Shown piece by piece: positions 24,643-32,892 of a stretch of 64,000 bases of DNA. The notes beneath the pieces were generated by a model. It saw only the letters and a program-made list of their open reading frames with translations, had not been told where the DNA came from and did no database searches. Origin of the DNA: Planomonospora sp. ID82291. GTDB taxonomy: Bacteria; Actinomycetota; Actinomycetes; Streptosporangiales; Streptosporangiaceae. Position 1 is the first letter of the stretch; every line of letters begins with the position of its first letter. The position numbers and the translations under genes were made by a program. The stretch lies in contig NZ_JABTEX010000001.1 of the NCBI RefSeq assembly GCF_015711645.1, positions 2,294,001-2,358,000 of the forward strand, in the 5' to 3' direction.

Positions 24643-25260
24643 ATGACGGATTGGCTGATCGAACTGATGGAGATCCTCGGAGCGCCGGGTGCGGGTCTGG
24701 CGATCGCACTGGAGAACCTCTTCCCGCCCCTGCCCAGCGAGGTGATCCTCCCGCTGGCCGGCTTCACCTCCTCCGAGGGCGGGATGAACCTGCTGAGCGT
24801 GCTGGCCTGGACCACGGCGGGCTCGGTCGTGGGCGCGCTGGCGCTGTACTGGGCGGGGGCCCTGCTCGGCCGCGAGCGCACCCTGGCCCTGGCCGCCCGG
24901 ATCCCGCTGCTGAAGGTCTCCGACATCACCAGGACCGAGGCGTGGTTCCTCAAGCACGGCCGCAAGACCGTGTTCTTCGGGCGCATGATCCCCATCTTCC
25001 GCAGCCTCATCTCGGTCCCGGCCGGGGTGGAGCGCATGTCCCTGGGCGTCTTCACGCTGCTGACCGCGGCCGGCAGCCTCATCTGGAACACGGTCTTCGT
25101 GCTGGCGGGCTACGTCCTGGCCGAGAACTGGTCGCTGGTCGAGGCCTACGTCGGGATGGGCACCAACACGGTGATCGGCCTGGTGCTGCTGGCCCTGCTC
25201 GTCTTCGTGGGCACCAGGCTGGCGGAACGGGGCAGAGGACGGCATGCGTTCCGTGGTTGA
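24643..25260 (+). CDS. DedA family membrane protein
   Basis: 205-residue DedA/SNARE-associated-type protein. Visible marks are the ENLFPPLPSEVILPLAGF re-entrant loop with conserved Glu, and the Arg-rich GRMIPIFRSLISVPAGVERM motif, followed by C-terminal helices. DedA proteins are proton-linked lipid scramblases needed for undecaprenyl-phosphate or phospholipid recycling, envelope integrity and cationic peptide resistance. It is the first gene of an operon with a two-component system, overlapping the kinase start by 17 bp, which suggests envelope-stress control. Confidence 0.93.
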   Translation: MTDWLIELMEILGAPGAGLAIALENLFPPLPSEVILPLAGFTSSEGGMNLLSVLAWTTAGSVVGALALYWAGALLGRERTLALAARIPLLKVSDITRTEAWFLKHGRKTVFFGRMIPIFRSLISVPAGVERMSLGVFTLLTAAGSLIWNTVFVLAGYVLAENWSLVEAYVGMGTNTVIGLVLLALLVFVGTRLAERGRGRHAFRG

Positions 25261-26347
25261 AGGGCTGCGCCTGCTGGGGGCGGTGATCCTCGGGACCTTC
25301 ACCGCCCTGCTCGGCCTGGTCGTCCTCCTCGCGGCGCTGCCGTTCGCCCGCCGTCGCGCCGTGCGGGAGGCGGCGCGGCGGCTGGCCGTGCTGGACGCCC
25401 GCCGCCTGCGGCTGGACCCCGCGGCCCTGGGACTCGGCGCGGTCCGCGGGGACGGGCAGGAACTGCGCTACCTGGCGACCAGGGCGCCGGTGGGCGTCCT
25501 CGGCGGCCTGGTCGTCGCCTTGCTGGGCGTCGGCGTCCGGGTGGCCGGAGCCCTGGCCTGGTCGTGGGGACGGGGGCTGCCGTTCGACGGCATGGCGCCG
25601 ACCGCGCCGCTGCTGGCCTACGCCGCCCTGGCGGGGACGGTGCTGCTGTTCCTGAACCTGTCGGGCCTGGCGGGCGTGCACGCGCTGGAGCGGCGGCTGG
25701 CGCGGCGCATGCTCGGCCCCGACCCCACCGAGGCGCTGCGGCGCCGCATCACCGAGCTGGCCGAGAGCCGCGCGGGTGTGCTGGAGGCCGTCGACGCCGA
25801 ACGGCGCCGGATCGAACGGGACCTGCACGACGGGCTGCAGCAGCGGCTGGTGGCGCTGTCCATGCTGGCCGGGCGGGCCCGCCGGGGGCGGCCCGAACTG
25901 CTCGCCCAGATACACGAGCAGGCGCAGCAGGCGGTGGGCGAGCTGCGCGAGGTGGCCTGGCGGGTCTACCCGTCGGGACTGGACGCGCTCGGGCTCGCCG
26001 ACGCGCTGGCCGGCGTGGCCGAGCGCTCCGGCATCCCGGTCAAGGTCGTGTGCGAGCTGCCCGCGCGCCCGCCGATGGCGGTGGAGACGGTGTCGTACTT
26101 CGTGGCCAGCGAGGCGGTGACGAACGCGGTCAAGCATTCCGGTGCCGGCGAAGTGACCGTCGAGGTGCGCGAACAGGGCACAATGATCGTCGTGCGCGTA
26201 CACGACGACGGGATGGGCGGGGCGGATCCGGCGGGCGGCGGCCTGTCGGGGCTGGCGCGGCGGGTGGCCGCGCTGGACGGCCGGTTCACCGTGACCAGCC
26301 CGCCCGGGGGGCCCACCGTGATCACGGCGGAGCTGCCGTGCGGGTGA
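25244..26347 (+). CDS. HisKA_3 sensor histidine kinase
   Basis: 367-residue membrane kinase. Helices at about 8-32, 85-110 and 125-145 form the sensor part; the phospho-acceptor motif is ERDLHDGLQQRLVALSM, followed by WRVYPSGLDALGL and a HATPase domain with SEAVTNAVKHSGAGEV, DDGMGGADPAGGGLSGLARR. It overlaps the DedA gene at its 5' end and its cognate response regulator gene by 10 bp at its 3' end. Envelope-state sensing is inferred from context. Confidence 0.93.
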   Translation: MRSVVEGLRLLGAVILGTFTALLGLVVLLAALPFARRRAVREAARRLAVLDARRLRLDPAALGLGAVRGDGQELRYLATRAPVGVLGGLVVALLGVGVRVAGALAWSWGRGLPFDGMAPTAPLLAYAALAGTVLLFLNLSGLAGVHALERRLARRMLGPDPTEALRRRITELAESRAGVLEAVDAERRRIERDLHDGLQQRLVALSMLAGRARRGRPELLAQIHEQAQQAVGELREVAWRVYPSGLDALGLADALAGVAERSGIPVKVVCELPARPPMAVETVSYFVASEAVTNAVKHSGAGEVTVEVREQGTMIVVRVHDDGMGGADPAGGGLSGLARRVAALDGRFTVTSPPGGPTVITAELPCG

Positions 26348-26982
26348 TCCTGGCCGAGGACTCCGCCCTGCTCCGCGAGGGCCTCGTGCGGCTCCTGGAG
26401 GACGAGGGCCACGAGGTGCTCGCCGCGGTCGGCGACGGCCGGGCGCTGGTCGAGGCGGTGGAGGCGCGGGAACCGGACGCGGTCGTCGTGGACGTGCGGA
26501 TGCCGCCCACGCACACCGACGAAGGACTGCGCGCGGCCCTGGAGATCAGGAGCCGCCGGCCGCGGGTGAAGGTGCTGGTGCTGTCGCAGTACGTGGAGAA
26601 GACGTACGCCACCGAGCTGATGAGCGGGGACATCGACGGCGTCGGCTACCTGCTCAAGGACCGGGTGGCGCAGGTCGGCGACTTCCTGGACGCGCTGGAG
26701 CGGGTCGGCGCCGGGGGCACGGCCTTCGACCCGGAGGTGGTGCGGCAGCTGCTGGCCCGTACCAGCCACGCCGACCCCCTGACCCGGCTGACCGCCCGGG
26801 AGCGCGAGGTGCTGGAGCTGATGGCGCAGGGCCTGACCAACGCCTCGATCGCCCAGACGCTGCACGTCTCGCAGAGCGCGGTGGAAAAGCACGTCAACGC
26901 GCTGTTCGACAAGCTGTCGCTGTCCCACACCTCCGGCTACAGCCGCCGGGTCCTGGCCGTCCTGCGTTACCTCGGCTCCTGA
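26338..26982 (+). CDS. NarL/LuxR family response regulator
   Basis: 214-residue regulator. Receiver: VILAEDSALLREGL, the phospho-acceptor in AVVVDVRMPPTHTDEG, VLVLSQYV and the conserved Lys in GYLLKDRV. LuxR-type HTH: LTAREREVLELMAQGLTNASI and VSQSAVEKHVNALFDKL. GTG start 10 bp inside the kinase gene. It has the DTDEGL/YLLKDRV style of actinobacterial DesR/LiaR-like regulators that respond to membrane stress; the regulon is unknown but the DedA operon itself is the first candidate. Confidence 0.93.
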   Translation: MRVILAEDSALLREGLVRLLEDEGHEVLAAVGDGRALVEAVEAREPDAVVVDVRMPPTHTDEGLRAALEIRSRRPRVKVLVLSQYVEKTYATELMSGDIDGVGYLLKDRVAQVGDFLDALERVGAGGTAFDPEVVRQLLARTSHADPLTRLTAREREVLELMAQGLTNASIAQTLHVSQSAVEKHVNALFDKLSLSHTSGYSRRVLAVLRYLGS

Positions 26983-27020
26983 GGCCGTACGGCGGGCACC
27001 CCGGCCCTGGACGCCCTGGC

Positions 27021-27077
27021 GTCCTTCCGGCGGGCCCCCGTCCTTCCGGCGGGCCCCTGTCCTTCCGGCGGGCCCCC
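27021..27077. repeat. 19-bp tandem repeat downstream of response regulator
   Basis: Three units GTCCTTCCGGCGGGCCCC at 27021, 27040 and 27059. They lie after the DedA operon and before promoter element copy B; CCGGCGGGCCC can fold, so a terminator role is possible. Confidence 0.75.
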
Positions 27078-27118
27078 GGCGGGTCGGCGTTTCCACGGGG
27101 TGGGGTTTACCGCACCTT

Positions 27119-27144
27119 GGAACGGCCACGCGCCTCATCCCGGG
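27119..27144 (+). promoter_or_regulatory. Promoter-region element, copy B
   Basis: GGAACGGCCACGCGCCTCAT plus CCCGGG, preceded by GGGTTTACCGCACCTT and followed by CATAG 14 bp on. It is a near copy of 24587-24612 and stands about 90 bp before the phosphatase gene. The two copies imply shared control of the DedA operon and the phosphatase. Confidence 0.7.
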
Positions 27145-27233
27145 TCCGGCCGGATGTCCATAGTCTCTTGGACGCGACGCGTCGGCCGGTCGAGGACGTG
27201 CCGTACAGCGTACGGGCGGAAGGAGAACACACG

Positions 27234-27764
27234 ATGGAAGATCCCATGGACGGGACGACGGCCGACCGGCCGGTAGGTGAACCGCCGCTGGTCGGAGCGT
27301 TCCGGTTGCCGGACGGCTCCTGGGTCCGCGGTCGCGGCCTGCGCCGTCCGCTGCCGGAGGGGCCGACGCCTGACTTCGGCCTCTACCTCGGATCCGACCG
27401 GCTCCGCAGCCGCCACGAGAGCGGGCTGCGGTGGCCGCACGAGTGGATCCGGTGGCCCGACTTCCTCCTGCCCCGCGACCCCGATCTGGCGGTACGGCGG
27501 ATCCGCGACCTGCACGAGAGGGCGCGGGCGGGTGCCGCGGTGGAGGTCGCGTGCGAAGGCGGCGTCGGCCGCACCGGCACGGTCGTCGCCTGCCTGGCCG
27601 TCCTGGCCGGTCTCGACCCGGCCGAGGCCGTCGCCTGGACGCGTGAGCACCACCATCGTCGGGCCGTCGAGACCCCGTGGCAGCGCCGCTGGGTGCTGCG
27701 CTTCCCGCGGCCCCTCCCTCCGGAGGCGCGTGACCAGGGCGCCGGCCCTGAGGCGGCACGCTGA
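27234..27764 (+). CDS. Dual-specificity/tyrosine-type protein phosphatase
   Basis: 176-residue cytoplasmic phosphatase. AAGGAG lies 8 nt before the ATG. The catalytic P-loop is VACEGGVGRTGTV (Cys-x5-Arg), with a likely general-acid Asp in the preceding RWPDFLLPRDPD segment. It would dephosphorylate Tyr or Ser/Thr residues, or possibly a phosphoinositide or nucleotide; small bacterial members are poorly characterised. Its promoter copies the DedA-operon element, linking it to the envelope two-component system. Confidence 0.85.
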   Translation: MEDPMDGTTADRPVGEPPLVGAFRLPDGSWVRGRGLRRPLPEGPTPDFGLYLGSDRLRSRHESGLRWPHEWIRWPDFLLPRDPDLAVRRIRDLHERARAGAAVEVACEGGVGRTGTVVACLAVLAGLDPAEAVAWTREHHHRRAVETPWQRRWVLRFPRPLPPEARDQGAGPEAAR

Positions 27765-27905
27765 GTCTGGACCGCCGTTCCCGCCGGGCCGAACGCCGGA
27801 GGGCGCGGCGGGATCACCCCCGTACGGGAGGGTGGGGCCAGCCCTACCGCGGGAAGCCTGCCGACAGGATCGATCCCCGGCCCGGCGGCTCGTAGCGTTG
27901 GCCCC

Positions 27906-28613
27906 ATGAGATCCCTCGCGCGCCGCCTCGGCATCGACACCCGCTACCTGCTCCTCGGCCTCCCCCTGGCGGTGATCGCCTTCTGCCTGCTGGTCGCCGG
28001 TCTCTCGGTCGGCGTCTCGACGGCCATCCTGTGGATCGGGGTGCCGATCCTGGGGGCGGCCCTGCTGCTCGCCCGGGGCTTCGCCGACCTGGAGCGCCGG
28101 ATGCTGCCGGAGGTGCTGGGCGGCTCGGTGGCCAGACCGCGCTACCGGCCGGCCCCGCAGGGCGCCGGTCGGTTCCGCCGGATGGTGAACCCGCTGACCA
28201 GCGGGCAGTCGTGGCTGGACCTGCTCCACGGCATCGTGAACCTCCCGGTCGCGATCGCGACGTTCTGCCTCACGGTGATCTGGTGGGCCGGGGCGGTTCT
28301 CGGGCTGACCTATCCGATCTACGGGTGGGTCCTCGAGGCGATCCCGGACAACGACGGCCTGCCCGAGCTGCTGGGCTTCGGCGACGGCGCCCTGGTCGGC
28401 GTGGTCCTCACCACCGCGGTCGGCGTGCTGTTCGCGATCACGCTGCCGCTCGTCGTCCGCGGCGCGGCGCTGGTGCAGGCCGGGTTCAGCCGGGCTCTGC
28501 TGACCGGCGTCGCCGAACTGCACGGGCACGGCGACGGTCCGGCCCGTACCGGTGAGTCCCCGCTCGTCTTCGCCGGCCGGACCGGCGAGCGCCGCGCCGC
28601 CTTCACCGCCTGA
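27906..28613 (+). CDS. Stand-alone 'Sensor' domain membrane protein
   Basis: 235-residue protein with four hydrophobic segments in two pairs (LLLGLPLAVIAFCLLVAG/ILWIGVPILGAALLL and WLDLLHGIVNLPVAIATFCL.../VVLTTAVGVLFAITLPLVV). This is the putative sensor domain usually found at the N-terminus of actinobacterial histidine kinases, here without a kinase. The motif LERRMLPEVLGG and GRFRRMVNPLTSGQSWLD between the pairs fits that family. It may modulate a kinase in trans. No ribosome site is obvious. Confidence 0.8.
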   Translation: MRSLARRLGIDTRYLLLGLPLAVIAFCLLVAGLSVGVSTAILWIGVPILGAALLLARGFADLERRMLPEVLGGSVARPRYRPAPQGAGRFRRMVNPLTSGQSWLDLLHGIVNLPVAIATFCLTVIWWAGAVLGLTYPIYGWVLEAIPDNDGLPELLGFGDGALVGVVLTTAVGVLFAITLPLVVRGAALVQAGFSRALLTGVAELHGHGDGPARTGESPLVFAGRTGERRAAFTA

Positions 28614-28853
28614 GAAAGGCCGCTCCGGTGTCCACCGTTCCCCGTACCGCGTCGAAAGTCGGCGTGGGGTGCGTGGCCCGGAGCCGTGGACCGACCCGAC
28701 GCGGTGGCACGGGCAGGCTCGGCCCGTTCCGGCCTGCACCGGAGAATGCCGCTGAAGAGTCCGGAGACCCATGAACGGTTCGGACCGGCGCACCACGTCC
28801 GGCTCGTCGGATTCCCGACCACTTCGAGGGCGCCATTCTGAAGGGGCAGAGTC

Positions 28854-29753
28854 GTGAAGTTGGAGATCAGGCACGTGCGCCTGCTTCTGGCGCTGGTCGA
28901 GGAGCGGAGCATCCGGCGAACCGCGCAGCGGCTGGGTCTGCCGCAGCCGGCCTTGAGTTCGCAGCTGTCCAGGATCGAGGAGACCCTGGGCAGGAAACTG
29001 TTCCAGCGCAGCACGAGGGGGGTGGTGCTCACCGAGGACGGGGCGAGACTGCTGCATCACCTGCACGCCGTGGATGCCGGAATGAAAGCGCTCGAGCGGG
29101 AGATCATGGAAGCGCGGAAGGATCCGCCGGACGTGATGCGCGTGGGGGTGTCATGGTCTGGGCTGTTGGGCTACCTGGAACACGAGCTGGCGGCGGCCAA
29201 GCGGGCGGCGCAGTTCGTTCTTGTCGAGGAGCACGAAGGGCCGGCCGCGTCCGCACGGGGTGTGCTGGACTTCCTCGAGGTCATGGAGGCGTCCGACTCC
29301 CCGCTGAAGTTCCCGCACCGGTTTCGGACGGCCACCGTGGCGGAGGTCCCGATCGGCGTGATAGTGCCCTCAGGGCACCCGTTGTCCGGACATGGCCAGA
29401 TCACCGGGGAGGATCTGGCGCGCGCGGGGTGGGTGTCGGCGCTTCCGGACACGTGGTGGCATCAAAAACTGATGGACTTCTGCGCCATCGTGGGATTTGT
29501 GCCGAATATTCAATATTTAACCGCCTCGCAGTCGACGCTGCCTGAGCTGCTGGCCGCACGGCCGACGCTCGCCGTAGGCAGCGCCGTGCACGCTGCCGCG
29601 GTGGGCGGCCGGCTGCTCCGGTTCGGGTGGAAGGACGGCCAACGGGTGGTTGCCGCCTGGGACCCTGCGACCTGCCCGGACGACGTGGCCCGGGACCTGC
29701 TCTCCCTGGTCCGTTCCTGGTACGGGTCGCAGGTCCCACCGGCGGGTTCGTAG
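28854..29753 (+). CDS. LysR family transcriptional regulator
   Basis: 299-residue regulator. N-terminal winged HTH: EIRHVRLLLALVEERSIRRTAQRLGLPQPALSSQLSRIE, followed by the linker helix and the periplasmic-binding-protein-like effector domain from about residue 90. The start is a GTG with AGGGG upstream. It lies 340 bp before a cytochrome P450 gene in the same direction; inverted AT-rich repeats in that gap could be its binding site. The effector is unknown. Confidence 0.9.
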   Translation: MKLEIRHVRLLLALVEERSIRRTAQRLGLPQPALSSQLSRIEETLGRKLFQRSTRGVVLTEDGARLLHHLHAVDAGMKALEREIMEARKDPPDVMRVGVSWSGLLGYLEHELAAAKRAAQFVLVEEHEGPAASARGVLDFLEVMEASDSPLKFPHRFRTATVAEVPIGVIVPSGHPLSGHGQITGEDLARAGWVSALPDTWWHQKLMDFCAIVGFVPNIQYLTASQSTLPELLAARPTLAVGSAVHAAAVGGRLLRFGWKDGQRVVAAWDPATCPDDVARDLLSLVRSWYGSQVPPAGS

Positions 29754-29837
29754 CGGCTCAGGGCGACGGCGGGGATCCGGTTTCCCCTGATGCGGGGCAC
29801 GGCCGAGCCGGATTTTACGACTGCGCCACCCGATCGA

Positions 29838-29881
29838 GGATATATCACGTTACTATTCGTTTCCGGATGAGTGTTATATCC
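29838..29881. promoter_or_regulatory. AT-rich inverted repeat upstream of P450 gene
   Basis: GGATATATCAC (29838-29848) and GTGTTATATCC (29871-29881) are inverted copies with one mismatch; GATATATCC recurs at 29925-29933. The 340-bp gap is much more AT-rich than its neighbours. It is a candidate LysR-type site and promoter; nothing else is seen in the gap. Confidence 0.55.
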
Positions 29882-30093
29882 CTTCTGTCGGAACGAGTAC
29901 GTAGCATTGCCACCGGATCGCACCGATATATCCGGTCCCGGAAAACTCCATTCCGGTCATCCGCTTCAGGAGGTGTGCGATGCGCTACTACCACTGATCC
30001 GCCGTTTTCCGAATTCGCTGGGCCGGTCCGCGCCGCCGCGGCGGGCGGACCGGCTCGCAAACGGAGCTCTGCCTAGGACGAAGGAACGACGAG

Positions 30094-31230
30094 GTGTTCA
30101 CACCCCTTGCGCCGGAAATGCTGCGCGACCCGTATCCGAGGTACGCCGAGCTGCGCCGTGAGGCGCCCGTGCAGTGGTTCGAGCCGCTGCGGGCATGGCT
30201 GGTGCTGCGGCATGCCGACTGCACACGGGTGGTCACCGACTCGACCACCTTCAGCAATGATCTGGCGGTGCTGGGCGAAGAGCCGCCCACGGCGATTCTG
30301 GGTCTGCAGAACCTGGACCCACCCGAGCACACCTCGGTGCGGCATGCGTTGGTGCGCGCCCTCAAGAGCGTGGACGTGGGCATCTGGGCACGCGAGAGCG
30401 CCGCGCATGCGGAGCGGCTGCTCGCGGATGCGGACCTGAACGGCTTCGACTTCGTATCGGAGTTCGCCGAACCGCTGTCCGCGGAGAGCATGCGCATCCT
30501 GTTCGGCGTACCCGACTTCGGCGCCCCCGATGAGTTCCACGCCGCACAGCGTGCCCTGGTTCTCAGCATGGACGCCGGGCTGGAGCCGGAGCGGGGCGCC
30601 CCGGGCGTGCGGGCTCGCGACCACCTGTCCGGTGTCCTGGAACCCTGGGTGATGCGGCCGCCGAAGAACGGCCTGCTCAGTGGGATCGACATCGCCTCCG
30701 CCGGACGCCTGCGCCGCTACCTGGTGAACTCACTGCGCCAGATACTCGTGGCCGGCTTCTCCTCGTCCAGCAGCATGCTGGGCCTGGCCCTGAAGACTCT
30801 GGCCGAGCAGGGTCTGCTCGACCGCGACGAGCCGCTGGCGGTGACACCGACCGCCTACAACGAGGTGGTCCGCCACTCGGGTGCGGTGCAGGTGGACAGC
30901 CGGGCGTGCGCGCAGGACGTCGAACTGGGCGGGCGGCTCATCCGGCGCGGTGACGAAGTGGTGGCCGTCATCGCGGCGGCCAACCGTGATCCCGACGTCT
31001 TCGAGCGGCCGGACGACCTGGTCGTGGACCGGTCTCCCAACCCGCACCTCGGCTTCGGCCGCGGTGTTCACTCGTGCCTGGGCACCGCCTTGGCGACGGC
31101 GTTGCACGCACGGGTGCTGACCACGCTCTCCGAGCGCTATCGCGTCCGGCTCGACGGGACACCGGTGATGCGCCCGACCGCCACCTTGCACGGGCTCGAC
31201 CGGCTCCCGGTCGTCCTTCTCCCCCGCTAG
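30094..31230 (+). CDS. Cytochrome P450
   Basis: 378-residue soluble bacterial P450. GTG start with GAAGGA upstream. The heme loop HLGFGRGVHSCLG contains the thiolate ligand Cys328, and the K-helix ExxR is present as Glu257/Arg260 (NEVVRHS). The I-helix, normally AGx(D/E)TT, reads AGFSSSSSM (residues 220-228), so the acid-threonine pair for proton delivery is replaced by serines. Ferredoxin and ferredoxin reductase genes are not nearby. It probably hydroxylates or couples a natural product. The preceding LysR gene is the likely regulator. Confidence 0.92.
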   Translation: MFTPLAPEMLRDPYPRYAELRREAPVQWFEPLRAWLVLRHADCTRVVTDSTTFSNDLAVLGEEPPTAILGLQNLDPPEHTSVRHALVRALKSVDVGIWARESAAHAERLLADADLNGFDFVSEFAEPLSAESMRILFGVPDFGAPDEFHAAQRALVLSMDAGLEPERGAPGVRARDHLSGVLEPWVMRPPKNGLLSGIDIASAGRLRRYLVNSLRQILVAGFSSSSSMLGLALKTLAEQGLLDRDEPLAVTPTAYNEVVRHSGAVQVDSRACAQDVELGGRLIRRGDEVVAVIAAANRDPDVFERPDDLVVDRSPNPHLGFGRGVHSCLGTALATALHARVLTTLSERYRVRLDGTPVMRPTATLHGLDRLPVVLLPR

Positions 31231-31482
31231 GCCTGTTCTCCGCATCGGGGACCGTCGGGCATCTCCGATGTGACGCGTTGATCGCGGCAGGCCGGGGCGG
31301 CGGTTCCCGGGGCCGTGAGACGGCCTGCGCGGTTCGGCGGCCCGGGTGCGGAGAAGGGCGCTCGATGAGGTGCTCCGCGACCTCCGGACTCATGGCGAAC
31401 CCTACGCGGGTCCGTGTCCGGAGGTCATGGGGCACCTCAGACGTGCACCGCCGGCCAGCGGCCGGCCCCGTCGCCGACGTAG

Positions 31483-31674
31483 CCGGACGCGAGCCTGGCC
31501 GCGGAGACGGGGATCGCCGTCTTCAACGTCGCCTTCGCCCACTGGATCACCACGCCGGGCCGATCCGGCCTCCGGGAGCTACTGCACGCGTCCCTGGAGC
31601 GGCTGAAAGGCATGATCGCGGATGGACCCGCCGGATCAACGGCCTCCCGCCGTCCGGCCGCGTCGACGCCCTGA
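31483..31674 (+). pseudogene. C-terminal remnant of a TetR-type regulator
   Basis: An open stretch after a TAG at 31480 reads ASLAAETGIAVFNVAFAHWI then TTPGRSGLRELLHASLERLK, like the last helices of TetR regulators (the 'FxxAFxxWv' helix). It has no start and no DNA-binding part, so it is a decayed fragment. The rest of the 31231-31817 gap shows no gene and ends in insertion-sequence termini. Confidence 0.45.
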
Positions 31675-31771
31675 ACGGAAGGGCGTGGCGTTCCGCGGCG
31701 CGGCACCGGGCGGCGAGCACGGCGGCCGGGCCCCGCAGGCCCCGCCCCCGCAGGCCCCGCCCCCGCTCAGC

Positions 31772-31844
31772 TGCGCCTGCCGATAATGGCTGCTCTGGAG
31801 AAACCTCAGGTCAAGCCCTATGCGATGAGTTGTGAAGCGGTAGA
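31772..31844. mobile_element. Solo insertion-sequence ends (IS-B end joined to IS-A end)
   Basis: TGCGCCTGCCGATAATGG (31772-31789) matches the terminal repeat of the IS at 48303. Directly after it, to 31844, lies a sequence matching the right end of the IS at 44959 (TCAAGCCCTATGCGATGA, then GAAGCGGTA). The transposase bodies are gone. The last eight codons and the stop of the hydroxylase gene fall inside this relic. Confidence 0.75.
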
Positions 31845-32708
31845 GGGCTCCGCCTGACAGGCGCCGGAGGCGCGGAAGGGTTCGGCGAGCTGGACCAGAT
31901 AGGCGGTGGGATAGTCGGGTTTGGCGGCCATGCCCAGTTGCTCGGAGGTGAAGCGCCGGGTCGGGTCGTAGGAGAAGGTGCCGAGCAGGTGGTCCCACGC
32001 CAGGGTGAACAGCCCGAAGTTGACGTCGCCGATGCCGGCCCACTTGAGGTGGTGGAAACGGTGGCCCTCGTTGAGCGCGAGCACGTACTTCAAGGCACCG
32101 ATGCGGTAGTCGGCGTTGGAGTGCTGGAGCAGCAGCTGGACGGCGACGGCGAGGGCCAGGGCGGAGGCGACGTCGACCGGCAGGCCGATGAGGATGAGCG
32201 GGGCGACGCCGGCGCTCATCTCCAGGGCCTGGTGCAGGGGGTGCTTCATCAGGCCGTTGAAGCCGTAGAAGCGCTTGATCGAGTGGTGAACGGCGTGGAA
32301 ACGCCACAGCAGGCCGATCTTGTGGCTGGCGTAGTGGGTCAGCGTGATGCCCAGGTCGGCGATCAGAACCGCGGCCAGTACCTGCAGCGCGAACGGCCAG
32401 GAGTGCGGCCACACGTCGGCGACGGTGACGGTGGCGGCCAGAGCCGGGAGGACGCCCACGCTGATGAGCAGGAGCAGCTCGTTGACGCCGGCGTGGGCGA
32501 CGTCACGGCCGCCGTCTCCGGCCGGGCTGTTCCACTCCGCCTCGTACGGCAGGGCTCGTTCGGCGGCGAACGAGCAGCCGATCGCGGCCAGCAGCAGGAC
32601 GATCAGCCACAGCTTGGAGGCGCCGGAGGCGGCCAGGGCGATGGCGGTGCCGTTGACACCCAGCAGCATGAACGGCACGTAGCCGTAACGGACGACGAAT
32701 TTCAGCAT
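31818..32708 (-). CDS. Fatty acid hydroxylase / sterol desaturase family membrane protein
   Basis: 296-residue di-iron membrane oxygenase-type protein. Membrane helices at about 10-50, 70-100 and 105-125 frame the histidine clusters HYASH, HAVHH and, later, HRFHH, which bind two irons in this superfamily. The start MLKFVVRYGYVPFM is chosen because hydrophobic sequence begins there; no ribosome site is visible. Substrate (fatty acid, carotenoid or sterol-like lipid) is not deducible. The C-terminal tail STASQLIA and the stop codon derive from an insertion-sequence end, so the native C-terminus was probably different. Confidence 0.88.
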   Translation of the reverse strand: MLKFVVRYGYVPFMLLGVNGTAIALAASGASKLWLIVLLLAAIGCSFAAERALPYEAEWNSPAGDGGRDVAHAGVNELLLLISVGVLPALAATVTVADVWPHSWPFALQVLAAVLIADLGITLTHYASHKIGLLWRFHAVHHSIKRFYGFNGLMKHPLHQALEMSAGVAPLILIGLPVDVASALALAVAVQLLLQHSNADYRIGALKYVLALNEGHRFHHLKWAGIGDVNFGLFTLAWDHLLGTFSYDPTRRFTSEQLGMAAKPDYPTAYLVQLAEPFRASGACQAEPSTASQLIA

Positions 32709-32892
32709 GCGCAACAGCGTCGCGGCCGCCGGCCCCCTCGGGCTTGGATGAATCCGCTGGCCCGCGAAGCAGGCCATGCCGTTCCCGCCAGGCGACCGGG
32801 CGGGGCCGGCTGACGTCGTTTCGGGTCACGTCCCGGACGACGTCCTGGGCCGGGGTGTCGGACAGCAGGTGTCGGACAGCAGGCGTCAGGCT

